Positions 1 through 10,887 of a stretch of DNA of 64,000 nucleotides are shown here, piece by piece. The position numbers and the translations under genes were made by a program. Source of the DNA: Bursaphelenchus xylophilus (Eukaryota; Nematoda; Chromadorea; Rhabditida; Aphelenchoididae). Every line of letters starts with the position of its first letter. The first letter of the stretch is position 1. Under the pieces are notes generated by a model that had not been told where the DNA came from, made no database searches, and saw only the letters and a list, made by a program, of their open reading frames with translations. Location of the stretch: assembly GCA_904066235.2 (NCBI GenBank), contig CAJFCV020000005.1:1364001-1428000 (forward strand), written 5' to 3'.

Positions 1-430
1 ACATGCAATACTAATAGGCTCTATATTACAGTATACTAACAACTTTTTGATTGGTTAACAATGAACCCCGGAAAAAAATAAAAAAGAGTTTCCGCACAGT
101 GCGGAGAAAATATAAGTTGATAAAAATACATGTTGCCTTAGGGGAAATAATGCAAAGACTTGCACATGCAATACCAATAGCCTCTATATTACAGCATACC
201 AATAACTTTTTGATTGGTTAATAATGAACACCTGAAAAAATTTAAAACCTTTTTCCGCACAGTGCGATAAAAATAAAAGTCGATAAAAATACATGTTGCC
301 GGAGGGGATATAATTAAAAAACTTGCACATGCAGTGCAAATAGGCTCTATATTACAGTATACTAACAACTTTTTGATTGGTTAACAATAAACGCCAAAAA
401 AATAAAAACTTTTTTTTCCGCACAGTGCAG
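1..430. repeat. Tandem repeat, 163-bp monomer, about 2.6 copies
   Basis: The word ACATGCAATA or its variant starts at 1, 164 and 327, so the period is 163 bp. Each copy carries a block containing ACTTTTTGATTGGTTAA and a CCGCACAGTGC palindrome. The array probably continues to the left of the window. The last copy breaks off just before the 483-722 exon. Confidence 0.8.
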
Positions 431-482
431 TCGAAAAAAAATTTCGCTCAAAAAATCTCGTCTAAAAACGCCCAAAACTCAC

Positions 483-722
483 ATGAAAAAAGTCGGCCGG
501 GTTCTGTAGATTCCCCGTCTCCGCCGCATACAATATCTCCTCGGCGGCTTCGTGAGATGGCGCCAATGTTGTCAATAAATCACTGTCCTCGAGAAGGGAA
601 TCCAAATTATTTTCGTCCTCGGTTTCCACGGACTCCGACGACTTCATGACTTTCGGGAGATTATGCGCCTTCTGCGAGCGGATTCCGGCCGAGATTTTGA
701 ACCATTCAGCCATCTTGGGAAT
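483..722 (-). CDS. Internal coding exon of an unrecognised gene leaving the window to the left
   Basis: An 80-codon open exon read on the minus strand. It is bounded by an acceptor (TTTTTTTTCAG just upstream at 723-733) and a donor CAT/GTGAGT at 483. The peptide starts IPKMAEWFKISAG and ends NPADFFH. It is acidic and Ser/Glu-rich in the middle (ESVETEDENN), with no domain I recognise. The frame is also open from a Met three codons in, and the acceptor lies nine bases before that ATG, so this could be a trans-spliced first exon instead of an internal one. The next exon must lie left of position 1. Composition and codon use are clearly coding compared with the AT-rich flanks. Function unknown. 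Confidence 0.6.
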
Positions 723-1012
723 CTGAAAAAAAAATATTGAAAAATATTAAGAAATAAAATTAAAATTTAGTGTAAAATACGGCAGAAGTTGGTTCAAAAA
801 AGGCCTTGGAAAAAATAAAATGAAGATTCAAAGGGAATCCCAACTTCCAAAGAACTTTTTTTTGTTATATTTGTATTTTCGGAAAGTGCATGGGCATTTG
901 TTCTCTTCCGCACAGTGCATTCTGAACTTTGAACTTTTCCCACGCTTGATCGCACCGTATAATTTCCTATTTTCGCACAAACCACAAAAAGATAGCTGTT
1001 GCAATTTGAAAA

Positions 1013-1535
1013 AAAAATTCATCGTATAAGATGTCACATCTTGTTTTTCTCAATTTGAAAAAAAATTTCATCGTATAAGATGTCACATCTTATTTTTCTC
1101 AATTTGAAAAAATTTTTCATCGTATAAGATGTCACACCTTTTCTTTTCAATTTGAAAAAAGTTCCATCGTATAAGATGTCACACCTTATTCTTTTCGATT
1201 TGAAAATTTTTTTTCATCGTATAACATGTCACATCTTATTTTTCTCAATTTGAAAAAACTTTTCATCGTATAAGATGTCACACCTTATTCTTTTCAATTT
1301 AAAAAAAATTTCATCGTATAAGATGTCACATCTTATTTCTTCAATTTGAAAAAACTTTTCATCGTATAAGATGTCACACCTCATTTTTTCAATTTTCAAA
1401 ATGAGGGGGAGTGTTCAAAAAGGGGATGGTTCATTCAAGGGGGAGTGTTCAAAAAGGGGGAGAGTTCTGAAGGGGGAAAGTTCAAAAAGGGGGAGAGTTG
1501 AAAAAGGGGGAGAGTTCAGAAAAGGGGTAGAGCTC
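1013..1535. repeat. Compound tandem array: TCGTATAAGATGTCAC units followed by G-rich units
   Basis: From about 1013 to 1400 a unit of roughly 60 bp with CATCGTATAAGATGTCAC and CAATTTGAAAA repeats about seven times. From 1400 to 1530 it turns into short G-rich units (AAAAAGGGGGAGAGTTC). The same two-part arrangement occurs at 8768-9080 with one half inverted. Short ORFs here are by-products of the repeat. Confidence 0.75.
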
Positions 1536-1880
1536 TGCCGCAACGCAAATGCACAGTGCAAGAACAAAAAGAGATGAGTGCACGGTGCAAGAACTCCAAA
1601 AAAAGTTGAGTGCACGGTGAAAGTGGCGGGTTTTGTGCACGGTGCGTACCACGACAAATGTCCAAGCACCTTATAAAAATGCTAATATTAGTATTTTCAT
1701 AAAGTGCGTGGACTTTTTCTGTCTTCTCTCGCCACCGCACAGTGGCATTTTTCGAGATTTCAAATGCACAGTGCAAACTAAAAAATGATGAAATGCACGG
1801 TGCAAAATGAGGGTTTTTGTGCACGACCGCGAAAAATGTCCAGGCGCTTTATGAAAACACTAATAAGGTTTACGGATGTT
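1536..1880. repeat. Dispersed repeat with GTGCACGGTGC and CTTTATGAAAA motifs
   Basis: This segment carries GCACNGTGC palindromes together with words such as AAATGTCCAGGCGCTTTATG. Related copies with the same combination (TGTCCA, then a CTTTATGAAAA-like word) appear near 35.24-35.46 kb and 42.0-42.13 kb. It is probably a degenerate interspersed repeat. No terminal inverted repeats were identified. Confidence 0.5.
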
Positions 1881-2424
1881 TATTTTGAGGGGGATTTCTC
1901 ATGTTTTGAAGCTCAATTTTCTCAAAAGTCTCTCAAATTTTGGAGCTCAGTTTTCTCCTTTCATCAAAATCCGAGAGGGAGCCATTTTATACGACGAAAA
2001 GTTTAATATTTTTTTGATTTTTTTCTATTACCAAACTTTATCCTACGGTAATCTCAACTTTTTATCGCCCCAAAAAAACATTTTTTCGCCATGTCCCAGC
2101 ACTACGCAACATCAGACGTCCTGTAATTTTTAATAAACAGCCGCGGAAATTAGCACCATTTAAAGCGGAAGGCTCGAGGGAAAAATTTTACAAAGCAGCG
2201 AAAAAATATAGCAAATTGGCGATAAAAAGTCTTCCGGTCCGTTTGCGTGCAGCGCATTAAGGGTGAAAAAGTTGAAAATGTCGAAAAAATTCGGAAATTA
2301 GAAAAAATTGCAAAATAAATGTTTTTTTTAATAAAAAAATAAAAAAGGTTTCAAAACGCAAGATAAAAATATTTTTCAACAAAAAAAGGATAAATTTGCA
2401 ATGTTTTTAATAAGACATCCAATT

Positions 2425-2990
2425 GCACCGTGCAGAATTTTTTGATTTTCTGACTGCACTGTGCGGGAAAAGTTGAGAGAAAATCTGCACTGTGCAGTGA
2501 AAGAACAGGACAGATTATAGTCCCAGAGTTTTTTCGGAGTTCCCTAGATCACCTGGAGCAAAAAATTTTTTATTTCTTTACTTGCACAGTGCAAAAACCC
2601 GAAATTTTGGACTTGCACGGTGCAAAAAAAGAAGTCTCAAAATCTGCACTGTGCAGTCAAAGAATAGGATAGGTCTAACGTTCTAGCGTTTTTTCACAGT
2701 ACCCTGAATCGCCTAGTATAAAAAAATTTATTTCTTTACTTGCACAGTGCAAAAAATCAAAATTTTGGACTTGCACAGTGCAAAAAGGAGAAGTCTCAAA
2801 ATTTGCACTGTGCGACAGGGAAAAAAGTCGAGGACACTGGGCAATCTTAATTTATGGCCAAGTTGAACAGCCTTACACAAAAATATTTGCCGTTTCAATT
2901 TTTTAAACCGCAAATTCTCACAATTTTTCCTATTGCACAGTGCAAAATTTAAAGTTCCAAAATTTTGCACTGTGCAAAAATAACTGAATT
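2425..2990. repeat. Cluster of GCACNGTGC palindromes
   Basis: About a dozen copies of GCACNGTGC, often extended to TGCACNGTGCA, separated by AT-rich spacers of irregular length. Two stretches of about 200 bp (2.49-2.65 and 2.65-2.81 kb) are diverged copies of each other. No coding signal was seen from 1.9 to 7.3 kb on either strand. Confidence 0.8.
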
Positions 2991-3246
2991 TTCTTTGTTG
3001 CTACATCATTTTTCTTACCGTAAATTCTCTAATAGCAGCAAGACTTACAAATGTTTTCCACCTATACATCGCCAAATAAAAAAAAGTAAAGTCTGCCCGG
3101 TGCAATTAACGAATCTTTATTTCCACTGACGCACTGAGCAATGAACTTGGCGAAGGGCCCATAAAGAATTAGTTCCGGGCCAATTACTCCACTCAACACT
3201 TTTTTTTATGTTTTGAATGTTGCACTGTGCACTAAACTAATCAATT

Positions 3247-4425
3247 TTTTCCGCACAGTGCAGTTTAAAAAAGATCTTGCACAGTGCGATTTGAGGCCAG
3301 ACATTTGAGCGCGCACAGTGCAAAAAATTCTTGGCGACAAATTTGTTTTCTGCACTGTGCAAAACACTCGATTTTTTGCTGCACTGTGCAAAAACATTTT
3401 TTCTTTGGAACTGCACAGTGCAAGAAATTCTTGGCGACAAATTTGTTTTCTGCACTGTGCAAAACACTCGATCTTTTCTCTGCACTGTGCAAAAAAATTT
3501 TAGCGACAAATTTGTTTTTTGCACTGTGCGAAACACTCTATTTTTTGCTGCACTGTGCAAAAAATTTTTTCTTTGGAACTGCACAGTGCAAAAAATTGTT
3601 GGCGACAAATTGTTTTGTGCACTGTGCAAAACATTCGATCTTTTCTCTGCACTGTGCAAAAAATTTTTTCTTTGAAACTGCACAGTGCAAGAAATTCTTG
3701 GCGACAAATTTGTTTTCTGCACTGTGCAAAACATTCGATCTTATCTCTGCACTGTGCAAAAAAAATTTTAGCGACAAATTTGTTTTCTGCACTGTGCAAA
3801 ACATTCGATCTTTTCTCTGCACAGTGCAAACAATTGTTGGCGACAAATTGCTTTCTGCACTGTGCAAAACATTCGATCTTTTCTCTGCACAGTGCAAAAA
3901 ATCGTTGGCGACAAATTGTTTTGTGCACTGTGCAAAACACTCGATTTTTTGCTGCACTGTGCAAAAAATTTTTTTCTTCGAAACTGCACAGTGCAAAAAA
4001 TTCTTGGCGACAAATTGCTTTCTGCACTGTGCAAAAAAAATGTTAGCGACAAATTTGTTTTCTGCACTGTGCAAAAAAATTCTTAGCGACAAATTTGTTT
4101 TCTGCACAGTGCAAAACACTCTATTTTTTGTTGCACTGTGCAAAAAATTTTTTTCTTCGAAACTGCACAGTGCAAGAAATTCTTGGCGACAAATTTGTTT
4201 TCTGCACAGTGCAAAAAATTGATGGCGACAAATTGCTTTCTGCACTGTGCAAAACACTCGATCTTTTCACTGCACTGTGCAAATGAATTTTTTTGCGACA
4301 AATTGCTTTTTGCACTGTGCAAAACACTCGATCTTTTCACTGCACTGTGCAAATGAATTTTTTTGCGACAAATTGCTTTTTGCACTGTGCAAAACACTCG
4401 ATCTTTTCTCTGCACTGTGCAAAAA
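3247..4425. repeat. Minisatellite built of GCACNGTGC palindromes (roughly 35 copies)
   Basis: GCACAGTGC or GCACTGTGC recurs about every 30 bases, joined by three main spacers: one with CTTGGCGACAAATTTG, one with AAAACACTCGATCTTTT, and one with TTTTTTCTTTGGAAC. The order of spacers varies, so it is a mosaic rather than a clean tandem repeat. Because the units contain few stops, long ORFs appear in most frames on both strands. These are repeat artefacts rich in Cys, His and Thr-Val-Gln, not genes. Confidence 0.92.
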
Positions 4426-4949
4426 ACAATTTCTTTTCAAATCCGCACGTTTCAATCAAAATTAATTTTGGTAAATGTTGCACTGCGAATTATTCTTTTA
4501 TTCTCCTATGTATACCCTCTAATTCAATAAAAAAATAGGCCTAAGAAAATCCCAAAAAAAATATATGAATACCAATTACGCACGGTGCGATGAGTTTTAT
4601 TCGATTTTCGGGGATTTCTCCGAAAACAATGCACAGTGCAAGGATGCAATCTTTTCAGCATATCATATTGGCTTTGTATGACATTGGAAAATATCTTTAT
4701 TCAATTAAAAAATTCAAAATTAGCCGAAGAACCGAAATTTCTACGTTTGGCAAGTCACGCACAGTGCGAAGAAAATGATTAATCGGCAAAAGTTTACAAT
4801 TTAACTATTGTAATAAAAAGAAAATATTTTTTGTTAATTTATGGGCAATGTTCGTGGCCAATCTGGCCCCTAAAAAGTGAAAAAATCTCTGAAAATTGGG
4901 AAAAATAAGAGACAAAATTTTTCGCACGGTGCGGTCAAAAAAGGATAAA

Positions 4950-5660
4950 TAATTTGGATGGATATTTAAGTCGATTTTTAGTAGCGAAAATTGTATTTTT
5001 CACTTTTGAAAACTCTTTTTTCAAAACAAAATTACAAAAAAAATTCAATTTTTGGAAGTTTTCGACTTAAAACTCTCGGTTGTTCCTGCATAACGCGGTC
5101 TGAAAAATTGGAAAAAACCTTTATGAAGTCCAAATTTTCACTCCATAAGACTAAATATGATTTTTTAGTTGAAAAACATCAAATTTTCATCAACCTTTGA
5201 CCTAAAAATCTCAATTATTTCTACATAACGCGATCGAAAAATCTCGGATTTGACTTTAAAAATTTATATCCAATTTGCTTTTGACTTTGTGAAAACTCTT
5301 TTTTCAAAAGAAAATTACAAAAAAATACAATTTTTGGAATTTTTCGACCTAAAAATCTCGGTTGTTTCCGTATAACGCGGTCTAAAAACTTATAAAATGC
5401 CTTTATTCCCGTCTAAATTTCCACTTCATGGTAATGAAAATAATTTTTTTTTGATCGAAAAACATCAAATTTTCATCAACCTTTGACCTAAAAATCTCAA
5501 TTATTTCTGCATAACGCGGTCAAAAAATATCAAATTTGACTTAAAAAATTGATATCCAACTTATTTTTTAGACCGCATGTGCTAAAAACCACTATATTTT
5601 TTGCAATTTTTGACGAAAAAATTTCGCTTATTTCTGCATAACGCGATCTAAAAATTCTTC
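4950..5660. repeat. Diverged tandem repeat, period about 285 bp
   Basis: The words ATCAACCTTTGACCTAAAAA and CATAACGCGGTC recur near 5190-5230 and 5475-5520, with related copies on either side. The motif TGCATAACGCG also occurs elsewhere in the window (31.4-31.6 kb), so the unit is part of an interspersed family. Confidence 0.6.
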
Positions 5661-5689
5661 CCCATCTTTCATTAAAATCCCTGCACTTT

Positions 5690-6050
5690 CCGTACCGGAC
5701 AAACACATCGCTGCACTAAGCACACGTGTCGTCATAAAACCCCACCGTATCCCGCCACTCCGATGATTCGCATGTAATAATTTCGGGCCCCACCCCGCCG
5801 AAGAGAAGAGAGCCACCCACCTAAATAAACTGAAGGAGCGCGCGGGGAGGGCCGCGGATAATTGAATTGCGAATATGGCCTGAGGCGGCGCGCGGCCAAG
5901 GGAGTAAGTATTTTGTCTCCGCGAAATAAACTTTGATTTTCTAAGCAGATCCGACGGGTGCTGTGGCTGAAGGGCTAAAAACAAAAGGGATGACGAAGAC
6001 GAAAAGGGGTTGGGAAATGGAGGGAAGAGGTGCGGGAAAAGAAGATAAAA
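5690..6050. other. GC-rich non-coding island
   Basis: A 360-bp stretch with much higher GC and sequence complexity than its flanks (for example GGAGCGCGCGGGGAGGG near 5835). It lies between the minus-strand exon at 0.5 kb and the plus-strand gene starting at 7337, a divergent arrangement. ORFs here have no acceptor/donor support and no recognisable domain. It could be a promoter or enhancer; I see no TATA box or other definite element. Confidence 0.35.
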
Positions 6051-6098
6051 TAATCCTACGGCAAAAGGGGACCAATGGTGGATTGTTTATCCGGATGC

Positions 6099-6352
6099 CC
6101 ATTATTTTCCCGACAGACTAATATGATGATTTATCATTCTGTCGGAAAAATAATGTGGGGTTTTTAATTTTCGTCTGTCGGGAAAATAATGTGCCTTCGT
6201 CGGCATCAGTTTGTCGGGAAAATAATGTGGACTTGTCGCATCGAAAATCCACGTTGCTGAAATGAAAAGCAATTTGATTTTTTGTGACACAATCCATCGT
6301 TTCGGTCCCAATTTTGATGCGACAGAGTGCTCATTATTTTCCCGACAGACTG
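6099..6352. mobile_element. Cluster of MITE-like sequences with terminus TTATTTTCCCGACAGAC
   Basis: Both ends carry CATTATTTTCCCGACAGACT. Two internal copies of TGTCGGGAAAATAATGTG face inward, so several element ends lie nested together. The interior includes TTTGATGCGACAGAGTGC. Other copies of the family are at 14305-14460, 31709-31840, 40034-40176 and 42789-42919. No transposase is encoded, so these are non-autonomous. Confidence 0.75.
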
Positions 6353-6429
6353 AGAAAGACTTATTTTATGATCTATGAGTTTGAAATGCAATAAAAATCG
6401 TAAAAATATGACGTCATAAAAAAATGCAA

Positions 6430-6850
6430 ATTACTAAAAAAATAAAATTTTATGCAAATTTATGCAAAGTTTGGATTCAAAATTCTAGATAAAAAGCATC
6501 AAAAATTAGTCCTATTAATTTTTCAGCTTATTGAAAATTATGCAAATTTTTGAAAATTTCGGAAATTTAAAAAATTTTTATGCAAATTAAACATATTTTT
6601 TGTTCAATATTTAACGTGAACATGATAAAAATCTACGAAAAATCAAAGCTATTAGTTTTTGAGCTTACTGAAAATTATGCAAATTTTAAGAAATTATGCA
6701 AATTTCACAAAATTTCATGCAAATTTATACATCGTCTTGACTCAAAATTTAACATAACCACATCAATAAAGAACATCAAAAACAAAGGCTCTTAATTTTT
6801 GAACTTACCGACAATTATGCAAATTTTTAATAATATGTAAATTTATGCTA
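6430..6850. repeat. AT-rich tandem repeat containing GAAAATTATGCAAATTT, period about 135-140 bp
   Basis: AGCTTATTGAAAATTATGC near 6525, GAGCTTACTGAAAATTATGC near 6660 and GAACTTACCGACAATTATGC near 6800 mark three diverged copies. No coding capacity. Confidence 0.6.
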
Positions 6851-7336
6851 ATTTAATTCAAAATTGAAACTTTCCCTCAAACTAAGTTGTTGCCACGTTC
6901 TTGGCCAAACTATTTTTACAAAAAAATCCCCACAAAATTTGCGAACGTTTGTCCGCAAATTGGCCACGTGAAAGGGCCGAAAACCCCAGTCTTCGGCCTC
7001 TAACCCAATCTCCAACTGTCTAGTTATCCCCTCCAACTAACCCTATCAGCCTCGGAAACAAGGCGTTTCCGTGAAAAACAGTGGAATTTTGGGACGCGCA
7101 AAGAAGGACGAAGATCAAAAAAAGGTAAAAAATAAGGAAAAAAATAAAAATTTCAAAAAAAAAGTTCAAAAAAATTTAAATTAAAAAAATTAAAAATAGA
7201 AAGGATCAAAAACAAAATTCAAAAAAATTAAAATTAAAAAAGTTAAAAATAGAAAAGAGCAAAAAAAGAATAAAAAATTCCAAAAATTTCCTCAAAAAAT
7301 CGCTCAAAAAACTCATTTATTTTTTTATTTTTCACT

Positions 7337-10299
7337 ATGAACAGGTCGAATTTGATTATTTTTCTCCTTTTTCTCCCCAATTCCTTGGCGCAGGACGAGT
7401 TTTTGCCTGATGAAGAATGCGAATCGATGAATTCGGAGGCTCTCAGAGAAAAGATTCGAGAGGGACTTTGCAAACCCATCCAATTTGGAAGGGAAGAGGC
7501 TAGGTGAGGAAAAATAAAGCGAATCTTGGTTTTTTTGGCACTGCACTGTGCAGAATTTTTTGTTTTCTTTTTTGCACTGTGCAAAATTTTATTTTTTGTT
7601 TGTTTTTTTTTGCACAGTGCAAATTTTTTTAATATTTTTTTGGCACTGTGCAAAATTTTTTCTTTTTTTCACTGTGCGAAATTTTATTTTTTGTTTTTTT
7701 TTTTGCAGAGTGCAAAATTTTTTTATTTTTTTTTTGGCACTGCGCAAAAATTTTATTTCAGCTTTTTGCACAGTGCAAAATTTGATTTCATACTTTTTTG
7801 CACCGTGCAAAATTTTATTTTAGATTTTTGCACGGTGCAAATTTCATTTTACATTTTTTTGCACCGTGCAAAATGCATTTTTTATTTTCTTTTTTGCACT
7901 GTGCAAAATTTCACTTTATACTTTTTCCACTGCGCAGTCTAATTATTTTACTTATTTTTCACTTGCACGGTGCAAAATTTCATTTTTCATTTTTTTCACT
8001 GTGCAAATTTTTATTTCCGACGTTTGCACGGTGCGGTTTTTCAATTTTCTTTGGTTTATCGCACAGTGCACTCTAATTTTTCCGGTTTGACTCTGCACGG
8101 TGCAGATTTTTATTTTCATTTTTTTTGCACAGTGCAAGCAATCGATTTGTCGCTCCTTTTGCACAGTGCGCCAAAAAATTGTCTTTCTTTTGATCGATTG
8201 GCCGGCTGCACAGTGCAATAAAAAAAATTAAAAAATTTTTTTTTTGAATGCACGGTGCAGGAAAAAGATTATTTTTTTTTGCACGGTGCAAAAATTAAAA
8301 AAAGTAAATTTTGCTTTACTCTATGTGCTGTTTAAAAAAAAAAAAAACTTCAGCACTACTACGACTCAAAAACCCAAACGAAAATTGATTTCCGCCCACA
8401 CTAAGCGCCGATTGATGAAGATTATTTATTTTGGAAATCAACGATATCTGAATGTGACGCTGAATACCAAAAAAAAGGAGAGCATACAATTGTTGGAAGT
8501 GGTGGAAGGAACCTTTTTGGAACTGAAATGCAACACAAATAATACACTGGCTAATGAAACAGTAAGCTTTTTTTTGGGATTTGAAATTTGTGGGAAATTT
8601 TTTGCACAGTGCAGGATTTGGGAAGGACCAAATTTTTTGCACAGTGCAAAAAATACATAAATTTTTGCACAGTGCGAAGAATAGGAAAAATTTGCACTGT
8701 GCAATGAAAGAAAATATCGCAGCATTTTTGTAGCGCAGTGCAAAAAAATTTGAAAATTAGCACGATGCGAAAAGCTCCCCCTTTTTCTGAATTTTCCCTC
8801 AATCTGAACTCTCCCCCTTCAGAACGCTCCCCCTTTTTGAACACTCCCCCTTGAATGAACCCTCCCCCTTTTCAAACACTCCCCCTCATTTTGAAAATTG
8901 AAAAAACGAGGTGTGACATCTTATACGATGAATTTGAAAATTCAATTTGAAAAAAAATTTCATCGTATAAGAAGTCACACCTCATTCTTTTCAATTTGAA
9001 AAATTTTTTCATCGTATAACATGTCACACCTCGTTTTTTCAATTTTCAAAATGGGGGAGTGTTCAAAAAGGGGGAGAGTTCAGATTTTTTGGCGAAAATC
9101 AAAAAAAAAAGGATTTTTTTTAATTTTTTTCAAAATTTTCAGATCTCCAATACTTCCTTTCCGACATGGTATCTGGACGGTGTAAAAATCAGAGAGCATT
9201 TGGGATGGCGAATTCAATTATACGATAACAACTCCAAGCTTGTCTTTTCTCCGACGATTCCAGAGCTCGACAGCGGTTTATATGAGTGTATCTTGAATGG
9301 AGAGACGGCTGGATGGATTAGAATTGAGGTTTATGCGTTGTGGGTGAGTTGGAGAATCGATTTTTTTTAATTTGAAAAAATGGCCAGAAAAATTTTTTTT
9401 CTGATTTTGCTGAAAATTGGCAAAAAATAAAACTAAAAAATGGATAAGGCATGCTACAAATTTTTAGCTTGCATTTTACAGAATTTACTGACAGGGGAAG
9501 TACTTCAAGTGCGACGCTCAGATTTTGATGAAACTTGGCACAAATTTAGAATAATTTTTTCTAAGATACATGCGAGAATCTTAGCTCGCACTTTGCGGAA
9601 GAAACCGAGATTTTTAGATCGAAAGTGGGCGAAATTTTAGGAATTTTTGCCGAATTTCGTCACGAAAAGTTTCATGCCTGTTTTACCGTAAAGGATAATG
9701 TGTCTACAAAAAATCAAATTTTTCCGCACGAAACTGCCAAAATTATGGCCAAAAAGGTGTTTTCTCTCTGACCGCTCTCCACGTTTAGCGTGCTCTCTCG
9801 ACTGCAAAAATCGTTCGATATCTCGGCGGTGCCCGCAAAGCGCGAGCTAAAACTTTCAGGAATTGATATTTAGATCGTATCCGACGTGTGTGCAAAATTT
9901 AAAGAAAATCGAAGCGTCGCACTTGGAGTACTTCCCCTGTGAGATTTTTAGGTTTAAATTTATTGAACTTTTGACATTTTTATTTTTTTTCCTTTTTTTG
10001 AAGATGACTAACATCCGATCACTTGACTTCGTATTTTACAATGATTTTTTGACTATATTTCTTTAATTTCCAGTGATATTTTCACTTTTTAGGACTCAAT
10101 TCTGGATGGATTTATCAATTACATAGTGGTGATTCTCGTTGGCTCCCCGATTTTTTTCATGATCTTGGCTTGTCAAACATTCGCCAAATACCGGAGCAGC
10201 ATCCAAGAAGATCCGCTTTTCATTGGCGAAGATCCGGAGGCAGAAGAAAATTACGAAGAATTGATGATGCAACTCAAAGACGCGGAACTCTATCGATAG
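7337..10299 (+). CDS. Small Ig-domain membrane protein with signal peptide (4 exons, 260 aa)
   Basis: Exons 7337-7503, 8354-8561, 9143-9343 and 10093-10299 join in phase with GT/AG borders and end in TAG. Residues 1 to about 19 (NLIIFLLFLPNSLA core) look like a signal peptide cleaved before QDE. Residues about 80-190 form one Ig-like domain: the B-strand Cys in LELKCN, then WYLDG, then a DSGLYEC F-strand. A hydrophobic segment (INYIVVILVGSPIFFMILAC, about residues 199-218) follows, then a short acidic cytoplasmic tail (EDPEAEENYEELMMQLKDAELYR). N-glycosylation sequons occur near LNVTL, NNTLA and ISNTS. It resembles small nematode zig-type or other single-Ig surface proteins in layout, but I do not recognise a specific orthologue. 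The three introns are packed with repeats. The gene is convergent with the minus-strand gene ending at 10888. Confidence 0.8.
7540..8295. repeat. Intronic GCACNGTGC array in intron 1 of the Ig gene
   Basis: About 28 copies of the palindrome (all four central bases occur), embedded in T-rich spacers of about 20-25 bases such as AAAATTTTATTTT. Long ORFs with repeated HCA or TVQ residues in both strands are products of the array. Confidence 0.88.
8768..9080. mobile_element. Inverted compound repeat, possible MITE, in intron 2 of the Ig gene
   Basis: The left half reads GAACTCTCCCCC units, then ATTTTGAAAATTGAAAAAACG, then a GTGTGACATCTTATACGATG block. The right half is the reverse complement of this series, ending in GGGGGAGAGTTC. 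The whole is an inverted repeat of about 310 bp made from the sub-repeats that occur in one orientation at 1013-1535. Confidence 0.65.
9491..9940. mobile_element. MITE-like element, 450 bp, 27-bp terminal inverted repeats
   Basis: The left end ACAGGGGAAGTACTTCAAGT (continuing GCGACGC) at 9491-9517 matches the reverse complement of 9914-9940 with one mismatch. The interior contains a dispersed motif (AGCTCGCACTTTGC, then CCGAGAT) seen in other parts of the window (19.7-20.1, 37.1, 39.7, 41.0 and 45.2 kb). It lies wholly in intron 3 of the Ig gene. No ORF of note. Confidence 0.75.
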
Positions 10300-10370
10300 T
10301 TGATGAAGATGCAATTGAAATAATTTTTTTTGATGATAAATGTAATGTGTGTATACGGTATTTGGCATAA

Positions 10371-10376
10371 AATAAA
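10371..10376 (+). terminator. Poly(A) signal AATAAA of the Ig gene
   Basis: AATAAA lies 72 bases after the TAG stop codon of the plus-strand Ig gene and before the GCACNGTGC cluster at 10416. Confidence 0.55.
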
Positions 10377-10415
10377 ATTTTTTTTTCTTTTTTTTTTTTA
10401 ATTTTCTTGTTTTGC

Positions 10416-10710
10416 ACTGTGCAATGGATGGAATTGATTTTTGTACTGTGCAGAGGAGGAAAATACATTTTGCACATTGCAAAATGAAACCGATAGTGAA
10501 TGCACTGTGCGAAGAGCAAAAAAATAAATTTTTCTTTGTGCACAGTGCGATTGGAACGACAATTTCATTTTTTGCACTGTGCAACCTGTAAAAAGTTTGC
10601 CGCACAGTGCAGTCGACAAAAGCTAAATGTTTTCTTTGTGCACCGTGCAGAAAATTAATTTTGACATTGCACCGTGCATAAAAAATGGACGCTTAAAAAC
10701 GGCACCGTGC
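10416..10710. repeat. GCACNGTGC cluster between convergent genes
   Basis: About nine copies or near-copies of the palindrome fill the gap between the two convergent 3' ends. The rest of the gap to 10887 is plain AT-rich sequence with no gene signal. Confidence 0.75.
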
Positions 10711-10887
10711 AAAAAAAATAAAAAAATAAAAAATAATAAAAAATCAATCGAAAATACATAATTTTCAAGAATTTATGGCATTTTTATATTCGACCTGACA
10801 TAATAACAAAATAAAATATTTTTAAAAAAATTAAAAGTAATGTAATTTACAATTCTAACAATAATTTTTTAAATAGAAATGACCCGT

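Noticed and set aside
3247..4425. CRISPR-like array
   Set aside because: Direct-looking repeats of 9-11 bp with similar, repeated spacers in a eukaryotic genome; spacers are not unique and there are no cas genes.
3237..4465. Many ORFs of 60-312 codons on both strands, rich in CTVQ, HCAK and ALCK repeats
   Set aside because: They are translations of the GCACNGTGC minisatellite in different frames; a repeat without stop codons gives open frames in every direction.
7526..8291. ORFs up to 138 codons in the first intron of the Ig gene
   Set aside because: Same palindrome array; they lie between a good donor and acceptor of the gene and have no domain.
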